A stretch of 64,000 nt of DNA from Endomychus coccineus. Taxonomy: Eukaryota > Arthropoda > Insecta > Coleoptera > Endomychidae. Made by a program: the position numbers and the translations under genes. The notes beneath the pieces are model-generated. The model ran no database searches and was not told the origin of the DNA. It saw only the letters and a list, made by a program, of their open reading frames with translations. Positions 47,438-61,000 of the stretch are shown piece by piece (position 1 is the first letter of the stretch; each line of letters starts with the position of its first letter). Location: contig OY294070.1 of the NCBI GenBank assembly GCA_958510875.1, positions 6,200,001 to 6,264,000 on the forward strand, given 5' to 3'.

Positions 47438-50400
47438 GGGTTCTTATAAGTAATTATTGATGACCTCAGCACTTTCATCCCAGTCAAAAATAAAAATTTG
47501 TATGATTTATCTGTAATACTTTAATACAGTTTCATGTTCATCGTAACATTTTTTCAATGATTTTATAAACCAGAATAGAAAAAATGTAATGTATAATTTA
47601 AATTACAAAAATTACTTTTAATAAGTTGCCACTATATTATATAACAAACTTTCGTGAACGATGTGACTTTATCAAACACTTTCTCATAAACTAAATTTAA
47701 TTTCAATGTAATCATGAATTTACTTCATCATCTATCATCGAATGTAATAAAAATGTGTTTGGAAAAATTCAGTAACACTTAAATTGAGAAGGCCTAATAT
47801 TTTCTATAAAATACTCTGAATGTGGGAAATGCATGCCACTGTTTGATTGTATACTAAGACGGAGTGAGCGATAACGAACGAAGTCTTTCTTAATTTCAGT
47901 TCATATAGCAAGTTGTTAGTTTCAACATAGCGGTCGAACGATGACTACGATTTACTTAAAATTTTCACAGAATATAGGTATGATGCGTTGAATGTACTGG
48001 TTTGTAAATTCAAGGTGGAACTTTGAGTTGTTTTCAAATTATCGAGCAGCGCGTTCCGTCTTCTTCTATTCTCGTTGTTTCGTGTACTGTTTCGTACGCT
48101 ATCTATTTGTCCTATTGTAGAGTAAAATACCCTCTACAATTTACGGGCGGCCCTTGAACGAACTAGGTTCCCCAGATGTCTTGACTTTCTCAGCTTTGTG
48201 TCCTAATGCCGCCTTTTTTTTGATGCCAACTTTTTCATTTTAATGGATTCATAGTTATACCATCCAACAGTCTATCCACTGCCAAGATAGAGCGCGAACA
48301 GAATACTTACGTGACATCGCGATTGTGAAATACTGACAAGCTTAATACAAACATGCAATTTGGTTTGAAACCTTAACAAATGTAATGAAAAGGAAATATC
48401 CTCAAAACAGTTCAAACGGCACGTTGTTGGTTTCTACGAGCTCGTGCAACTTGACAGACTGCGGCGCGTGCTCTTTATCGACTTATGCGAACGACGATCC
48501 TTTCGGCACACTCACCCACTCTGTCTTAACCCTTCGAGCATGAGCAGCATACTGACCGACCTGCCAGTATTTTCTATAACACTTTCAGGAGGTTCGGTAG
48601 TGTTAGCGGGGGGAAATATAAGAGCAAGCGGAGGGCGATAGCGGAGGTCTGGCAACGTTATAAATATTGCCGGCTGGAGATTTATACGTAAACACATGTA
48701 AAAATAATAATTTTATAGCTGTCGTCAACTTTTCGTGTTTTCAAAAGTTAATTACAATTAATAACATTTATAAATTAAAAATTCTAAGCTATTTTTTCAT
48801 AGAAATAATTAGTGGATTCGCTCAAACTTGCACAGAATATTATTGCAATAATATTATTCTATTTAAAAAAAAGCATGTCTATTTATCAGTTATTTTTAAT
48901 TTGAAGATTTAGCCACGTCCCCATAAGCTTTATTGTTGTTTTTTGACTCGATATATTTAAAAAACGATGTAGTGAAACCCACCAAAAAATTAGACGTATT
49001 CTTGTATTGTTATTCTCAACGGTCTGTAAGAACTTCAAAAAATTTTATCATAACAAGCTATCCCTACTGAACCTCCTTAAATTATTGAATAATTTGTTAA
49101 AATCAGTCTGTAAGAATGTGAATAACACATATAGACTTTGCTCTCGTATAAAAATGAAATACTTTCTAAATACAAAAAATACATGAAATTATGATTGAAT
49201 ATTTATTTATTCATTTATTTATTAGCCAGTTAATTAGTATGTAATATATATGAATGTTAAGTATATAATTTATAATTCTAGAATCTTAATATAAACTATA
49301 ATTCTTTTTACATATCTGTTACAATACTCTTGAAAATATTCATTTTTGTATTTATTTTCAGAGTTGATTTTAGTTTTCATAGTTCCTGTATCAATTTTAT
49401 ACTTTTCAAGCGTTCTCACTCATAGATTCACTTATCCTTTTTTAAATTTTAATTCTCATTTTTCTCACTTTCAAAGCTTATATCAATTAATTGAATAATA
49501 ATAAATTAAAGCCAAATTAATATTTTTATTCAAATGTAAATTCATGTCATATGTCAACATTAAAATTACTGTTTACGTTTATTCAATAAATGTTGATTGC
49601 AATTACAAAATCAATAAGTCCCTTTTTAAACATACAATTTTATACATACAATATAACGCCAAACGTTTTATATTTTTACACTACGAAATACTAAGTTTAT
49701 TTAAAATGTAAAATCTCTACCTACATTTTTTATATTAATAATATTGAAGTTGAAACCAACTTTTTCCAGTTGATTATATTAATACGTAACGTATGTTAAA
49801 ATAATTCCTTTTCCACTGTAAATAGATTGCACCAGATGAATCAATTACAAAGAAATTGCTTCTTTCCGTGTCTGTGACTAATTAAAACAACACAAGGAAG
49901 ATACCTTATCTACCTTATCGTATTCGATGATTCACTGATTTTTAACATTTTATCTAAATGCGTCAATCAACAAATCATCATTTTTAAACTAGTTTACAAT
50001 CAACAAATAGAAATGTGGCACACGAAAGGGAGATACAATATATCTGTGTAAGTCAGTTTTAAAATGTTAGTTTGATGTTTTGTGCCGGAATAAAAATAAA
50101 TTCCGCGCGTCTCTATTATATCGAATTCGCAAGCGGCGCTTAAACATTAAAATGCATCTCGGAAGGTAAACAAGTTCCACGCACAGTAGTAATTATGTTG
50201 TTACAAAAAGTTATGTACATTGATAAGCATAAACGGTAGATTGCTTTATTATGTAACAACAATCAATTCAAAATAGCGCGGCTTTAGTTGAGCTTCAAAT
50301 AAAAATATTCGGCGCGAAGATTGCCGATGTTGTCCGACCAGTAATCAATGAAGGTGTGTTTCGTTTCTGTTCTCTTCAGTTTCAGTGTTCAACATTACGA

Positions 50401-50598
50401 ATATTACGATTACGAATTAAAATTATGAGCACGAATTTAGTTGAAGTTAAATGAAAAGTACCTTGTGTACAAGTCGATGTACCTACGTCAACATAACTTA
50501 ACACATTATAATTGCAAATTGGAGCTCATTATCAACAATGATTTGTTATAAATATTTACAGTGTTATTAGGTACTAAACAAACCCTAATTTTTGTAAA
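47438..50598. other. intergenic spacer upstream of PIP4K
   Basis: About 3.1 kb without a recognisable gene. Most is AT-rich. Positions 48420-48650 are GC-richer (GACAGACTGCGGCGCGTGCT), with only short open frames on both strands that overlap each other, so none is called. The last 500 bases form the presumed promoter and 5' UTR of PIP4K; no clear core promoter motif was placed. Confidence 0.5.
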
Positions 50599-53500
50599 AT
50601 GTCTTTCCCAAGTACAGGACAAGGCCTATCGAAATTGAAAAAGAAACATTTTCGCGTGAAACATCAAAAGGTTAAGCTGTTTAGAGCGAATGAACCGTTT
50701 CTGTCTGTTCTGATGTGGGGGATTAACCATACTGTAAGTTGAGACCTTTTATTCAAGAAAGTTCAATTTCTTTATTAACGATTGTTGTAGATTAACGAAC
50801 TGATGCATGTAACGATACCTGTTATGTTGTTGCCGGACGATTTCAAGTCTTTCTCCAAGATCAAGATTGATAATCATTTGTTTAACAAGTAAGTTTCTAG
50901 AGATTGATTTTTTATTGGTTAACCTCTTATTTGCATTTTTCATTGTAGGGAAAACATGCCCTCTCATTTTAAGGTGAAGGAATATTGTCCTATGGTATTC
51001 CGAAATATTAGGGAGCGTTTTGGAATAGATGATTTGGATTATAAGGAATCACTCACACGGTAAGTAGTCTTCCTACATTATCAGAATCACAGAACAAATT
51101 TATTAGTTTGTCAAGCAAGTTCCCATTCAATTTGTTGTCCACAATTAGATTAAAACAATTGAATATTCTGAAGTTTGTTGACAGCCACATAAGTAATATG
51201 ATTAAAATCTAATCTAGCCAGGTATAGTAGCAGAAACAAATGATTTAATTTGACATAAATAAACTTGTTAGGAAATTGTGGTTTCAAGTTTCCAAAGCTT
51301 GTGTAGTGACACTCATTGGAATATCACATTATCTAATGTTGAATAATTATTGAGGGTGAGTATTGAATGTAATCTTTTTAATCAAGTAGTAAATTTATTT
51401 TGCCTCATCAAAATCACTTTGGAAACAAGTTGAAATATTTTTAAATACCTGGCGCAATTTGTGATTTATGAGCTTCATATTCAGATGAGTTGCTGGATAT
51501 AAATATTGATAACTGGGAACAGATAAAGGTAAAATTCCACATAAATTGTAAGATTTGTAAATGCAACCGATACAACTATTTTTGAATTGTTAGATTATGA
51601 AATAGCTAGCTTATCAAGAGATTGTAATACCCAAGTTGTAGATTGGGAGCGTATTATACATGTGGCTAATTGACATTATCTCTCATTCATTTTTACTTAC
51701 CTCATAGATAGCAGAAAAAAAATTCTTCTCATGACTTCAAAACTCTGTTCTCTAAAACAAACTTAACTAATTGTTTGGGAGTAGTTGCGAAGGTCTTATA
51801 TTCCAGCAATAAAATAAAAGGTTAAAAAGAGAAGTAGCAAATATTATACATATTTTGAAAGAGAAAATTATTTCGTAAACGAATATGCAAAAATATACCG
51901 GTTGATCCATGAGAAAAAATTAAAGGTTATTATAGCTTGGGCACATCATCGAATTCTTTGAAAAAAGTGCCTTGAGAATGTTTTTACAGAAACAAAACAT
52001 GTTTATAATTAAATAAGTTATGGAGATGAGTAAAAAATGTACACAATTTTTGAACAATTCAAGAAATCGATGAGCAGTTTTCGGTATTCACTTTTTTTTG
52101 GAAGAACATCGTGTGACAGCAGTGGAATGTAGGGAAAGGAGATAGGCATTTGTATTTTTCTAGAAGGTTTGAAGGTTATAGGTATAGGAAAGACCTCATT
52201 AGGTAACGAGGTTCCAAAACAATGAAGAGGTGACCAGTTCGAGCTCGTCTAGGAATTTCTCGTGGTGGAACAACATACGAGATTTCTGATTGAACACCGA
52301 CACCGAAGTATCTATAGAAAAGGGAGAGATCTCCCACCTTTCTACAATGTACTAGAGAGGTCAATGAACTCGTAACTGTGTGTGGAGCCCAACTCCAAAC
52401 ACGTCAACAGTACTTCAAGACAGGTCGAATCTGTGCTTTGTAGATTATGAGGAGCTGCTGGGATGTGAAATAGCTCTTGGTACGGAATAGAAGCGGTTTT
52501 TGCAATGAAGCGGTTTTCGCAATGGACTTCACATGATTGTCCCATGAGAGGGTGCTGTTGGTGGTGATCCCGATCATTGTTGTGAAAGACTTCATTGGAA
52601 TACTTGTACCTGACATTATCATATTAGGGATTGTGGGATCCGCCTTCCTGAAAAAAACTCAAGCTTGAGTTTTGGTTGCATTAAACTCTTACTAGATTAT
52701 CAGATCCCCATTTCAAAATGTTTACCATGTCTCCATTAATTGTGTCAAGCTGGTATAAGGGCTCTAGATGAGAAAGGGGTATGAAGTGCACCATCATCTG
52801 CAAAGCTGTGGACGGGACTAGAAACAAAGTTGGTGCCAGGTGTTCCCTGTGGAACACCAGCGTTGATTGCCATTGTATCGGAGGATACTCCGTCAACTAT
52901 GGAGTGATCTATCTGAGAGAAAACTCGATAGTTAGTCCAGTCTGCCTACGGATTTGAACCCTTAAGTGGAGATACAGTAAACAATTCAATACAGAATTCA
53001 ATAAACCAAAATACAAACAACTGGCACTTCGGGAGCCCATAGTAAATTGAGCCCAAAGTTGGCCAAAAACGGTTTTTTTCCGTTTTACTCTGTCATGGTG
53101 CCATAAAATGAAAAAAAGTTTCATACAAAAGTTGTAAAACTATTGAATACGGATCGATCTGCGGAAATCCGATGTCAAAAAATTCGAAAATAAATTATTT
53201 ATTTGCAAAAAACCGTTAAAAATCGCGTTTTTTTGAAGCGCTCATATCTTCGTGAAAACAAATCATTTTTCTACGAAACTTGGAGAAAGTGTAGCTGTCT
53301 ACTAACTAAAAAAGATCGTTTTCAGAAAATTTGAAAATATTATGAAATTTTTGCAAAAATTGATTTTTTCGAAAAAATAACGTTTTTTAATCTCGATAGT
53401 ATTTAGAGTCAATTTTGAGCTTAAAATTTTCTTGAAATGCTGTACTAACATTTTTATTTATTGCGCTCTTTTTAAATTGATCGTTAATATGCGAAAAATC

Positions 53501-56500
53501 AGTTGAACATTTCAAGAAAATTTTAGGCTCAAAATTGACTCTAAATATGGAAGCGTGTATGAGCTATCGAGATCTTAAGAAAACGTGATTTTTCCGCTGT
53601 CATACCACAGCAGTCCGCGTTTATAACGTCAGATAAAAGGCTATCGACGTCATGAACCACAATGCTCTTTAAATTTTGCAGGGAAATATACAGGATTTTT
53701 GGTTTTCCATTCTCCAGTTTATGTTATCAAATTACCGGGATATCAAAAATTATCTTGGTCAAGGGTGGTTGTGGAATCTAAAACGTGTGTCTTACTTTAC
53801 GTTTGAAATAATTATGTCACTGGCACACTGACATCATCAATAACCTACAAATTTCATACCTATTTATTTCAGTTGTAAAACAATAATGAACTACAAATTA
53901 TGAAATAATTATGTGAACTTTGAACCTTTTCAGGTCAAAAACTGTTTTGAAATAGTTAATTTTCCGTAAATCGAATGACGTTCACGTGAGAAGCCCGTAG
54001 CACACGAGTTAGAAAAGTGCAAACTGGTTGTACCTAATACGGCTTTACGACGACTTTTCGCGTGCCGTTTTCGCTCCATGTAGTTAGATTTAGTAACGGA
54101 CCGTGTCCGACAGCCCTTCTTTTTTCGATAAATGTCCATTAAATAGGAAAATTTAATTAAAACAGTTTGAGCTATTCTCAGATCTCAGCTACGCGCGTAT
54201 AACGTGGGACGTATCAAAGGGAATTTTCTCGCGACTAAAATATACACGAAGCGGGTAAAAGCTAACGGCCCATAGCCAAAAACACTTTGTTACTACTGGC
54301 GCCGGTCGTACTTTTAGAAACTTCAAATTAATTATGACATAATTATTTCAAACGTAGAAGTAAGACACACGTTTTAGATTCCACAACCACCCTTGACCAA
54401 GATAATTTTTGATATCCCGGTATAAATTTGTTCAAAACGGGATCGGTCGGAATATCCGAATTTGTTTCTGGATTTTGGCGGATATATCTGTTTTGAGCAT
54501 TTCGAATCGATCTAGACTATCTTTGACATGATGTCTGCGCGCGTTGATATAAGGGTGGTTTTTACGTTTTTTCGATTCTACTGAGGGGTAAATAATAAAT
54601 GTTGTACTTTTGGGATGTGTAATTTTATTTATTGGCATGCTAGAGTCTAATTCATGGTCATTGCCGACTTGATAATTTGTGTTTACATTATTAACTCTCA
54701 ATTAAAACTATAAAATACTCATAAACGTTTGTTTGTCTCGTTTATTTTTGTCATTATCTTTACTAGAGCCATAAAAATACATAGTATGTTTTACTTTTTG
54801 TTCGTTTATGTAAATACATTGTAAGAAGTGTATAAATTCTCCTGTTTGCATTACTAACCAGTTTTCAATCCAAAGTTAGAGTAAATAACTGTAACACTTA
54901 TTCATTATTACTTTTACACCAAATACAGTGTTGGTAGATTCAATTGTTTCATTTTAATGATCACAATCTACCACTTACAAATTTAATAAACTGTTTTCGA
55001 ATTTCGTAGAGGATTTTTTTAAGTGGCTGCTCACACCGATATGACACCGTCAAAAAAAAGGTATTTTGCCGAAAATCAGCCAATGGATAGGAAATGGTAC
55101 GTTATGTAAGAAAACTGACACCATTTTCGGATTCAGCGGCCAATTTCCGATCGGAAATGACTTCTTGGACGTATATTTACTATAAAATGTCGATTTCTGG
55201 GGTCAAAACCCCTTTCTTTTGGCATTTTCGTTGAAAAACCCCTAAAAAAATTAAAAAATTCATAAAAAAACTTTTTAAAGGGTATTTTAATCCCTAAATG
55301 CCGGTAAACGAGTTTAGATACGATGTAGAAACGGAAAAAAATTGGCCCGGCAAGTTTCGCAGTTCTATGTACCGTAAATTTGCACTTTTCTAACTCGCGA
55401 GCTACGCGCTCCTCACGTGAACGTCATTCGATTTATCGAAAATTAACCAATTCAAAACAGTTTTCGACCCAGTTTGGGGCTATCACGACCTTTTAAAAGG
55501 TTCAAAGTTAACATTTCGACAATTTTAAGCTATGCTTAAACGGTGCAAATGGGCATTAGTAACACTGCTTGCGATTCCGGAAAGAAATCGTTTTACCCCC
55601 TCTTGATCCAAGCGCCAGCTGGTGGCTGAGCGAGGGACTACGAGTTTCACGACGCGAAAGCGACTCAAGTCAACCATAGAGTTTCCAGACCTGTATGTAC
55701 GACCGTGTATTAACCTTATACTTCATAATGCCACAGAATAATTGGACCAAAAAATGTTCCATTTCACACAACTGATACAAAACTGTTATTTTCCAGTGAC
55801 TTTATTGATTTTGTTGTTTTTCACCAGGTCCCAACCCCTTCCCGATGACGCTTCGGGCAAAAGTGGCGCTAAATTCTACTCGACATCTGATCGATTATTT
55901 ATTATTAAAACCTTAACATCTGAAGAAGTTGAAAGGATGCACTCGTTCCTTAAACAATATCACGCTGTAAGTACGTTTTAATCGTCTATTTAAAATAAGA
56001 ATATAAAAGCAAGTAATTAAAAAATACAATTTTAATAACATGATTTATGTCGCCAATATAATCTTGAAGGGTTTTTGGTTTTGTTACTACAATTTTATAT
56101 TATTTCCAAAAATGTTTTGAACCGGATAGGTGCCATTAACAAACCACAATTAAAAATCGAAACAAACGGAAAATAAGTATGGTTTTTCATTGACTTATAC
56201 ACTAAAATGGACACAATTGTTTACATGAACATAAAAGTGCGAGTCGGCAACTAGTCACATTTGTGAGGGGTTGAGTCAACGCCCTCTATAGTATACGGCC
56301 TGAATCATATAGGACAGTATCGATTAGACTTGATAGGTTTTTTTCTGGGTTATTTGTTATTTTATTATTATTATTATTATTATTATTTAATGAATTTATC
56401 CGTAAAAAGGAAACTTTCCGTTCTGGCGGCATTAAATAAATCAATTAAAGCAATGTTTATAAATTTATAATTTATAATCATGTATTTTATTTATTTATTT

Positions 56501-57334
56501 TTCCATTCTAGTCACTTTCCAGGGTAAAAGCAATATAAAACAACTTAAATATATAATATAAATAATAAAATACACATAAATATAAAAAAACTGTTAAGGT
56601 TGATCGAGTATGTTTCTAAATAGTTTTTTCTTGTTTGGTGTCTTTCTACACATTGGAAGATGTTTTCTCATTCTACCACCATGACTTTGATAGTGTGCTT
56701 TGTAAAATTTGCAAATACCATATTTTTTACCCCTTTCAGATCGTTTTGCAAAATAGTTCCATATTATAAAATCTGGTTTCACCATTTTTGTATTTTAGAT
56801 TTTTGTAATTGACTGTAAAAAAAGTGTTGAACCAGAAAACTCTTTTCACAAGTACAAACTGACTGATTATAGGTTATGTTTTATTTATTTTTTTAATAAT
56901 CCACATTCTTATTCTATCACAATTTGATTTAGTTTATTTCAAAAAGGAAATTACAAATTAGCCAACCCTCAGAAATTTGACATAAATTGTCATAATTGAC
57001 CATATATGACCAACAATGACCCTTCTCAAAAATGACCTTTCCTGCCATCATTTCATGTTGTAAGCCTTGATTGATTTCCAATAATTCATTGTAGTACATC
57101 GTCGAGAGGCACGGTAAAACGTTGTTGCCACAGTACCTTGGGATGTACCGACTAACAGTCGATAATGCAGAGCACTATATAGTAGCAATGAGAAATGTCT
57201 TCTCCAATCACTTACATACACACAGGAAATTCGATCTGAAAGGATCCACCGTCGATAGGGAAGCTTCCGACAAGGAAAGAGAAAAAGAACTGCCCACGTA
57301 TAAAGACAATGATTTCGTAAACGAACAAATGAAA
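50599..57334 (+). CDS. PIP4K: phosphatidylinositol 5-phosphate 4-kinase (PIP4K), 5' five exons, partial at the 3' end
   Basis: Exons 50599-50733, 50791-50888, 50949-51059, 55828-55966 and 57095-57334 keep phase and give 241 residues of a protein normally about 400 long; the remainder lies beyond the window. The start [20 protein letters not shown] has the usual short basic leader. The kinase fold follows: [37 protein letters not shown], the nucleotide-binding [20 protein letters not shown] with the invariant Lys, [11 protein letters not shown], and [20 protein letters not shown]. The enzyme phosphorylates PI5P at position 4 to make PI(4,5)P2 and lowers PI5P. GKSGA-FYST and DLKGSTV-REAS are typical of type II (PIP4K) rather than PIP5K. 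Intron 3 (4.8 kb) carries several transposons and intron 5 a satellite array. Confidence 0.95.
51060..52170. other. first part of PIP4K intron 3, gene-free
   Basis: AT-rich and without recognisable coding or repeat structure, up to the retrotransposon fragment. Confidence 0.4.
52176..52960 (-). pseudogene. non-LTR retrotransposon fragment, same family as 11487-11921
   Basis: Minus-strand pieces read [12 protein letters not shown] (the RT palm block, decayed), then [36 protein letters not shown] and [20 protein letters not shown], the usual end of non-LTR reverse transcriptases. The shared words KTQAC, PTIP and TSQQLL tie it to the fragment at 11487-11921. Frameshifts are numerous. Antisense in PIP4K intron 3. 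Confidence 0.7.
53395..53550. repeat. inverted repeat with about 40-bp arms
   Basis: TTTAGAGTCAATTTTGAGC and TTAAAATTTTCTTGAAATG at 53402-53439 are the inverse of 53508-53547, with few mismatches; a shorter outer pair (ATCTCGATAG / CTATCGAGAT) frames them. The surrounding 53050-53640 has repeat-like composition, but its family was not identified. Confidence 0.6.
53735..54420. mobile_element. TIR element copy 2 (686 bp), TA target duplication
   Basis: Same inverted ends as the element at 31867-32837 (CCGGGATATCAAAAATTATC), with TA on both sides (53733-53734 and 54421-54422). It lacks about 285 internal bases present in the first copy, between GGCGCCGGTCG and TACTTTTAGAAAC. Ends are almost identical to those of the first copy, so both inserted fairly recently. 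Confidence 0.85.
54423..55371. other. PIP4K intron 3, gene-free part
   Basis: No recognised gene. A minus-strand open frame of 89 codons at 54432-54701 has no known motif and is not called. The rest is AT-rich. Confidence 0.4.
55372..55512. mobile_element. fragment of the TIR element family (copy 3)
   Basis: CACTTTTCTAACTCGCGAGC and TCACGTGAACGTCATTCGAT match interior parts of the copies at 31867 and 53735 in inverse orientation, with TTCAAAACAGTTTTCGACCC and a CCTTTTAAAAGGTTCAAAGT end. No terminal repeat is present, so this is a relic. Confidence 0.6.
55558..55705 (+). mobile_element. 3' end of the THAP-domain element (copy C)
   Basis: AGTAACACTGCTTGCGATTC, GTGGCTGAGCGAGGGACTAC and TTCCAGACCTGTATGTACGA are shared with copy B at 47288-47437 and in part with copy A. 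Only the last 150 bases remain. It lies in PIP4K intron 3. Confidence 0.7.
56594..56785 (-). pseudogene. BED-type zinc-finger fragment, probably from a DNA transposon
   Basis: The minus-strand frame of 63 residues reads [20 protein letters not shown] and [20 protein letters not shown], then [18 protein letters not shown]-x2-(C) and H-x3-H/C spacing fit a BED finger, as found at the start of many hAT transposases, but the second Cys is Tyr. No transposase core was found. It lies in PIP4K intron 4. Confidence 0.5.
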
Positions 57335-57399
57335 GTAAGTAAAATCCATTTCTAGAATTGTGGGGATTCAGTTTCTGAATCGTTGAATGTGTTGAATAG

Positions 57400-58050
57400 T
57401 GTATTTGCATAAACCCATACTAGTCAAACAAAAAGTAGTACATCTGTCAGTAAATTCATTAATTGTTTTTCACGATTGTGATCATTTCAATTTTTGTAAT
57501 AGAAAAGTAATGTATAAAATTGCAATTAATAATATTTTCCTGATCTTGATGAACTAATCGAACCATTTCGAAACGACATTAAGTGTGTAAATTCATGATT
57601 TCTTCTGCATGATCATTTAAATTTTTTTTAATAGAAAATGTTCAAGATTAAGATTTTTTGAGATTGATAATTTTCTAAAATTCTAGAATTAACTAATGAA
57701 ACCATGTCAAAAACTGAAAATAGTAACTACGGAATGTGTTGGGTAGCGTATTTGAATAAATATGAAACCATCTCAAAAAATAAAAATACTAACTACATTG
57801 CATGTGTTGGATAGTGTATTCGAATAAATGCATACTAGTCAAACAAAAAGTGGTACTTGTGTCAGTAAATTCATTACACAAAAAGTAGTACTTCTGCCAG
57901 TAAATTCATTTATTCCGCATAAATGTAATCATTTCAATATTTTTTAATAGGAAAGTAATATTTAAAATTTAGATTTATTGAAGTTAATAATATTTTCCCA
58001 AAAGTCTTACATCTACTAATCATATCATGTCGAAAACTAAAAACAGTAAC
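57400..58050. repeat. diverged edge of the PIP4K intron satellite
   Basis: Monomers related to the downstream array, but with many differences and irregular spacing. TACTAGTCAAACAAAAAGT occurs at about 57418 and 57835, and GTGTTGgATAGTGTATTcG words occur at about 57393, 57740 and 57805. This is the usual picture at the edge of a satellite array, where units are not homogenised. Confidence 0.8.
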
Positions 58051-61000
58051 TACATTGAGTGTGTCGAGTAGTGTATTCGAATAAATCTATACTAGTCAAA
58101 TAAAAAGTGGTACTTCAGCCAGTAAATTCATTTATTTCGCATAAATGTGATAATTTCAATTTTTTTAAATAGGAAAGTGATGTTTCAAATTGCGATTTAT
58201 TGAAGTTAATAATACTTTCCCAAGTTTTAAATCTACTAATCAAATCATGTCGAAAACTAAAAACAGTAATTACATTGAGTATGTCGAGTAGTGTATTCGA
58301 ATATACCTAAACTAGTCAAACAAAAAATGGTACTTCGGCCAGTAACTTCATTTATTCCGCTTAAAGGTGATCATTTCAATTTTTTTTAATAGGAAAGTAA
58401 TGTTTAAAATTGCGATTTATTGAAGTTAGTAATATTTTCCCAAAAGTCTTGAATCTACTAATCAAATGAAGTCGAAAACTAAAAACAGAAACTACATTGA
58501 GTGTGTCGAGTAGTGTATTCGAATAAATCTATACTAGTCAAATAAAAAGTGGTACTTCAGCCAGTAAATTCATTTATTTCGCATAAATGTGATAATTTCA
58601 ATTTTTTTAAATAGGAAAGTGATGTTTCAAATTGCGATTTATTGAAGTTAATAATACTTTCCCAAGTTTTAAATCTACTAATCAAATCATGTCGAAAACT
58701 AAAAACAGTAATTACATTGAGCATGTCGAGTAGTGTATTCGAATATACCTATACTAGTCAAACAAAAAATGGTACTTCGGCCAGTAACTTCATTTATTCC
58801 GCTTAAAGGTGATCATTTCAATTTTTTTTAATAGGAAAGTGATGTTTCAAATTGCGATTTATTGAAGTTAATAATACTTTCCCAAGTTTTAAATCTACTA
58901 ATCAAATCATGTCGAAAACTAAAAACAGTAACTACATTGAGTGTGTCGAGTAGTGTATTCGAATATACCTATACTAGTCAAACAAAAAATGGTACTTCGG
59001 CCAGTAACTTCATTTATTCCGCTTAAAGGTGATCATTTCAATTTTTTTTAATAGGAAAGTGATGTTTCAAATTGCGATTTATTGAAGTTAATAATACTTT
59101 CCCAAGTTTTAAATCTACTAATCAAATCATGTCGAAAACTAAAAACAGTAACTACATTGAGTGTGTCGAGTAGTGTATTCGAATATACCTATACTAGTCA
59201 AACAAAAAGTGGTACTTCTGCCAGTAAATTCATTTATTCCGCATAAATGTGATCATTTCAATTTCTTTTTAATAGGAAAGTGATGTTTCAAATTGCGATT
59301 TATTGAAGTTAATAATACTTTCCCAAGTTTTAAATCTACTAATCAAATCATGTCGAAAACTAAAAACAGTAATTACATTGAGCATGTCGAGTAGTGTATT
59401 CGAATATACCTATACTAGTCAAACAAAAAATGGTACTTCGGCCAGTAACTTCATTTATTCCGCTTAAAGGTGATCATTTCAATTTTTTTTAATAGGAAAG
59501 TGATGTTTCAAATTGCGATTTATTGAAGTTAATAATACTTTCCCAAGTTTTAAATCTACTAATCAAATCATGTCGAAAACTAAAAACAGTAACTACATTG
59601 AGTGTGTCGAGTAGTGTATTCGAATATACCTATACTAGTCAAACAAAAAGTGGTACTTCTGCCAGTAAATTCATTTATTCCGCATAAATGTGATCATTTC
59701 AATTTCTTTTTAATAGGAAAGTGATGTTTCAAATTGCGATTTATTGAAGTTAATAATACTTTCCCAAGTTTTAAATCTACTAATCAAATCATGTCGAAAA
59801 CTAAAAACAGTAACTACATTGAGTGTGTCGAGTAGTGTATTCGAATATACCTATACTAGTCAAACAAAAAATGGTACTTCGGCCAGTAACTTCATTTATT
59901 CCGCTTAAAGGTGATCATTTCAATTTTTTTTAATAGGAAAGTGATGTTTCAAATTGCGATTTATTGAAGTTAATAATACTTTCCCAAGTTTTAAATCTAC
60001 TAATCAAATCATGTCGAAAACTAAAAACAGTAACTACATTGAGTGTGTCGAGTAGTGTATTCGAATATACCTATACTAGTCAAACAAAAAGTGGTACTTC
60101 TGCCAGTAAATTCATTTATTCCGCATAAATGTGATCATTTCAATTTCTTTTTAATAGGAAAGTGATGTTTCAAATTGCGATTTATTGAAGTTAATAATAC
60201 TTTCCCAAGTTTTAAATCTACTAATCAAATCATGTCGAAAACTAAAAACAGTAACTACATTGAGTGTGTCGAGTAGTGTATTCGAATATACCTATACTAG
60301 TCAAACAAAAAATGGTACTTCGGCCAGTAACTTCATTTATTCCGCTTAAAGGTGATCATTTCAATTTTTTTTAATAGGAAAGTGATGTTTCAAATTGCGA
60401 TTTATTGAAGTTAATAATACTTTCCCAAGTTTTAAATCTACTAATCAAATCATGTCGAAAACTAAAAACAGTAACTACATTGAGTGTGTCGAGTAGTGTA
60501 TTCGAATATACCTATACTAGTCAAACAAAAAGTGGTACTTCTGCCAGTAAATTCATTTATTCCGCATAAATGTGATCATTTCAATTTCTTTTTAATAGGA
60601 AAGTGATGTTTCAAATTGCGATTTATTGAAGTTAATAATACTTTCCCAAGTTTTAAATCTACTAATCAAATCATGTCGAAAACTAAAAACAGTAATTACA
60701 TTGAGCATGTCGAGTAGTGTATTCGAATATACCTATACTAGTCAAACAAAAAATGGTACTTCGGCCAGTAACTTCATTTATTCCGCTTAAAGGTGATCAT
60801 TTCAATTTTTTTTAATAGGAAAGTGATGTTTCAAATTGCGATTTATTGAAGTTAATAATACTTTCCCAAGTTTTAAATCTACTAATCAAATCATGTCGAA
60901 AACTAAAAACAGTAACTACATTGAGTGTGTCGAGTAGTGTATTCGAATATACCTATACTAGTCAAACAAAAAGTGGTACTTCTGCCAGTAAATTCATTTA

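Noticed and set aside
48424..48700. Possible gene in the GC-richer patch upstream of PIP4K
   Set aside because: Overlapping short frames on both strands, no splice structure or motif; it may be a regulatory island or an old repeat.
50749..50967. Minus-strand open frame of 72 codons
   Set aside because: It is the shadow of PIP4K exons 2 and 3 on the other strand.
54432..54701. Minus-strand open frame of 89 codons
   Set aside because: No recognisable motif, AT-rich intron, no conserved relatives seen in the window; kept out for lack of support.
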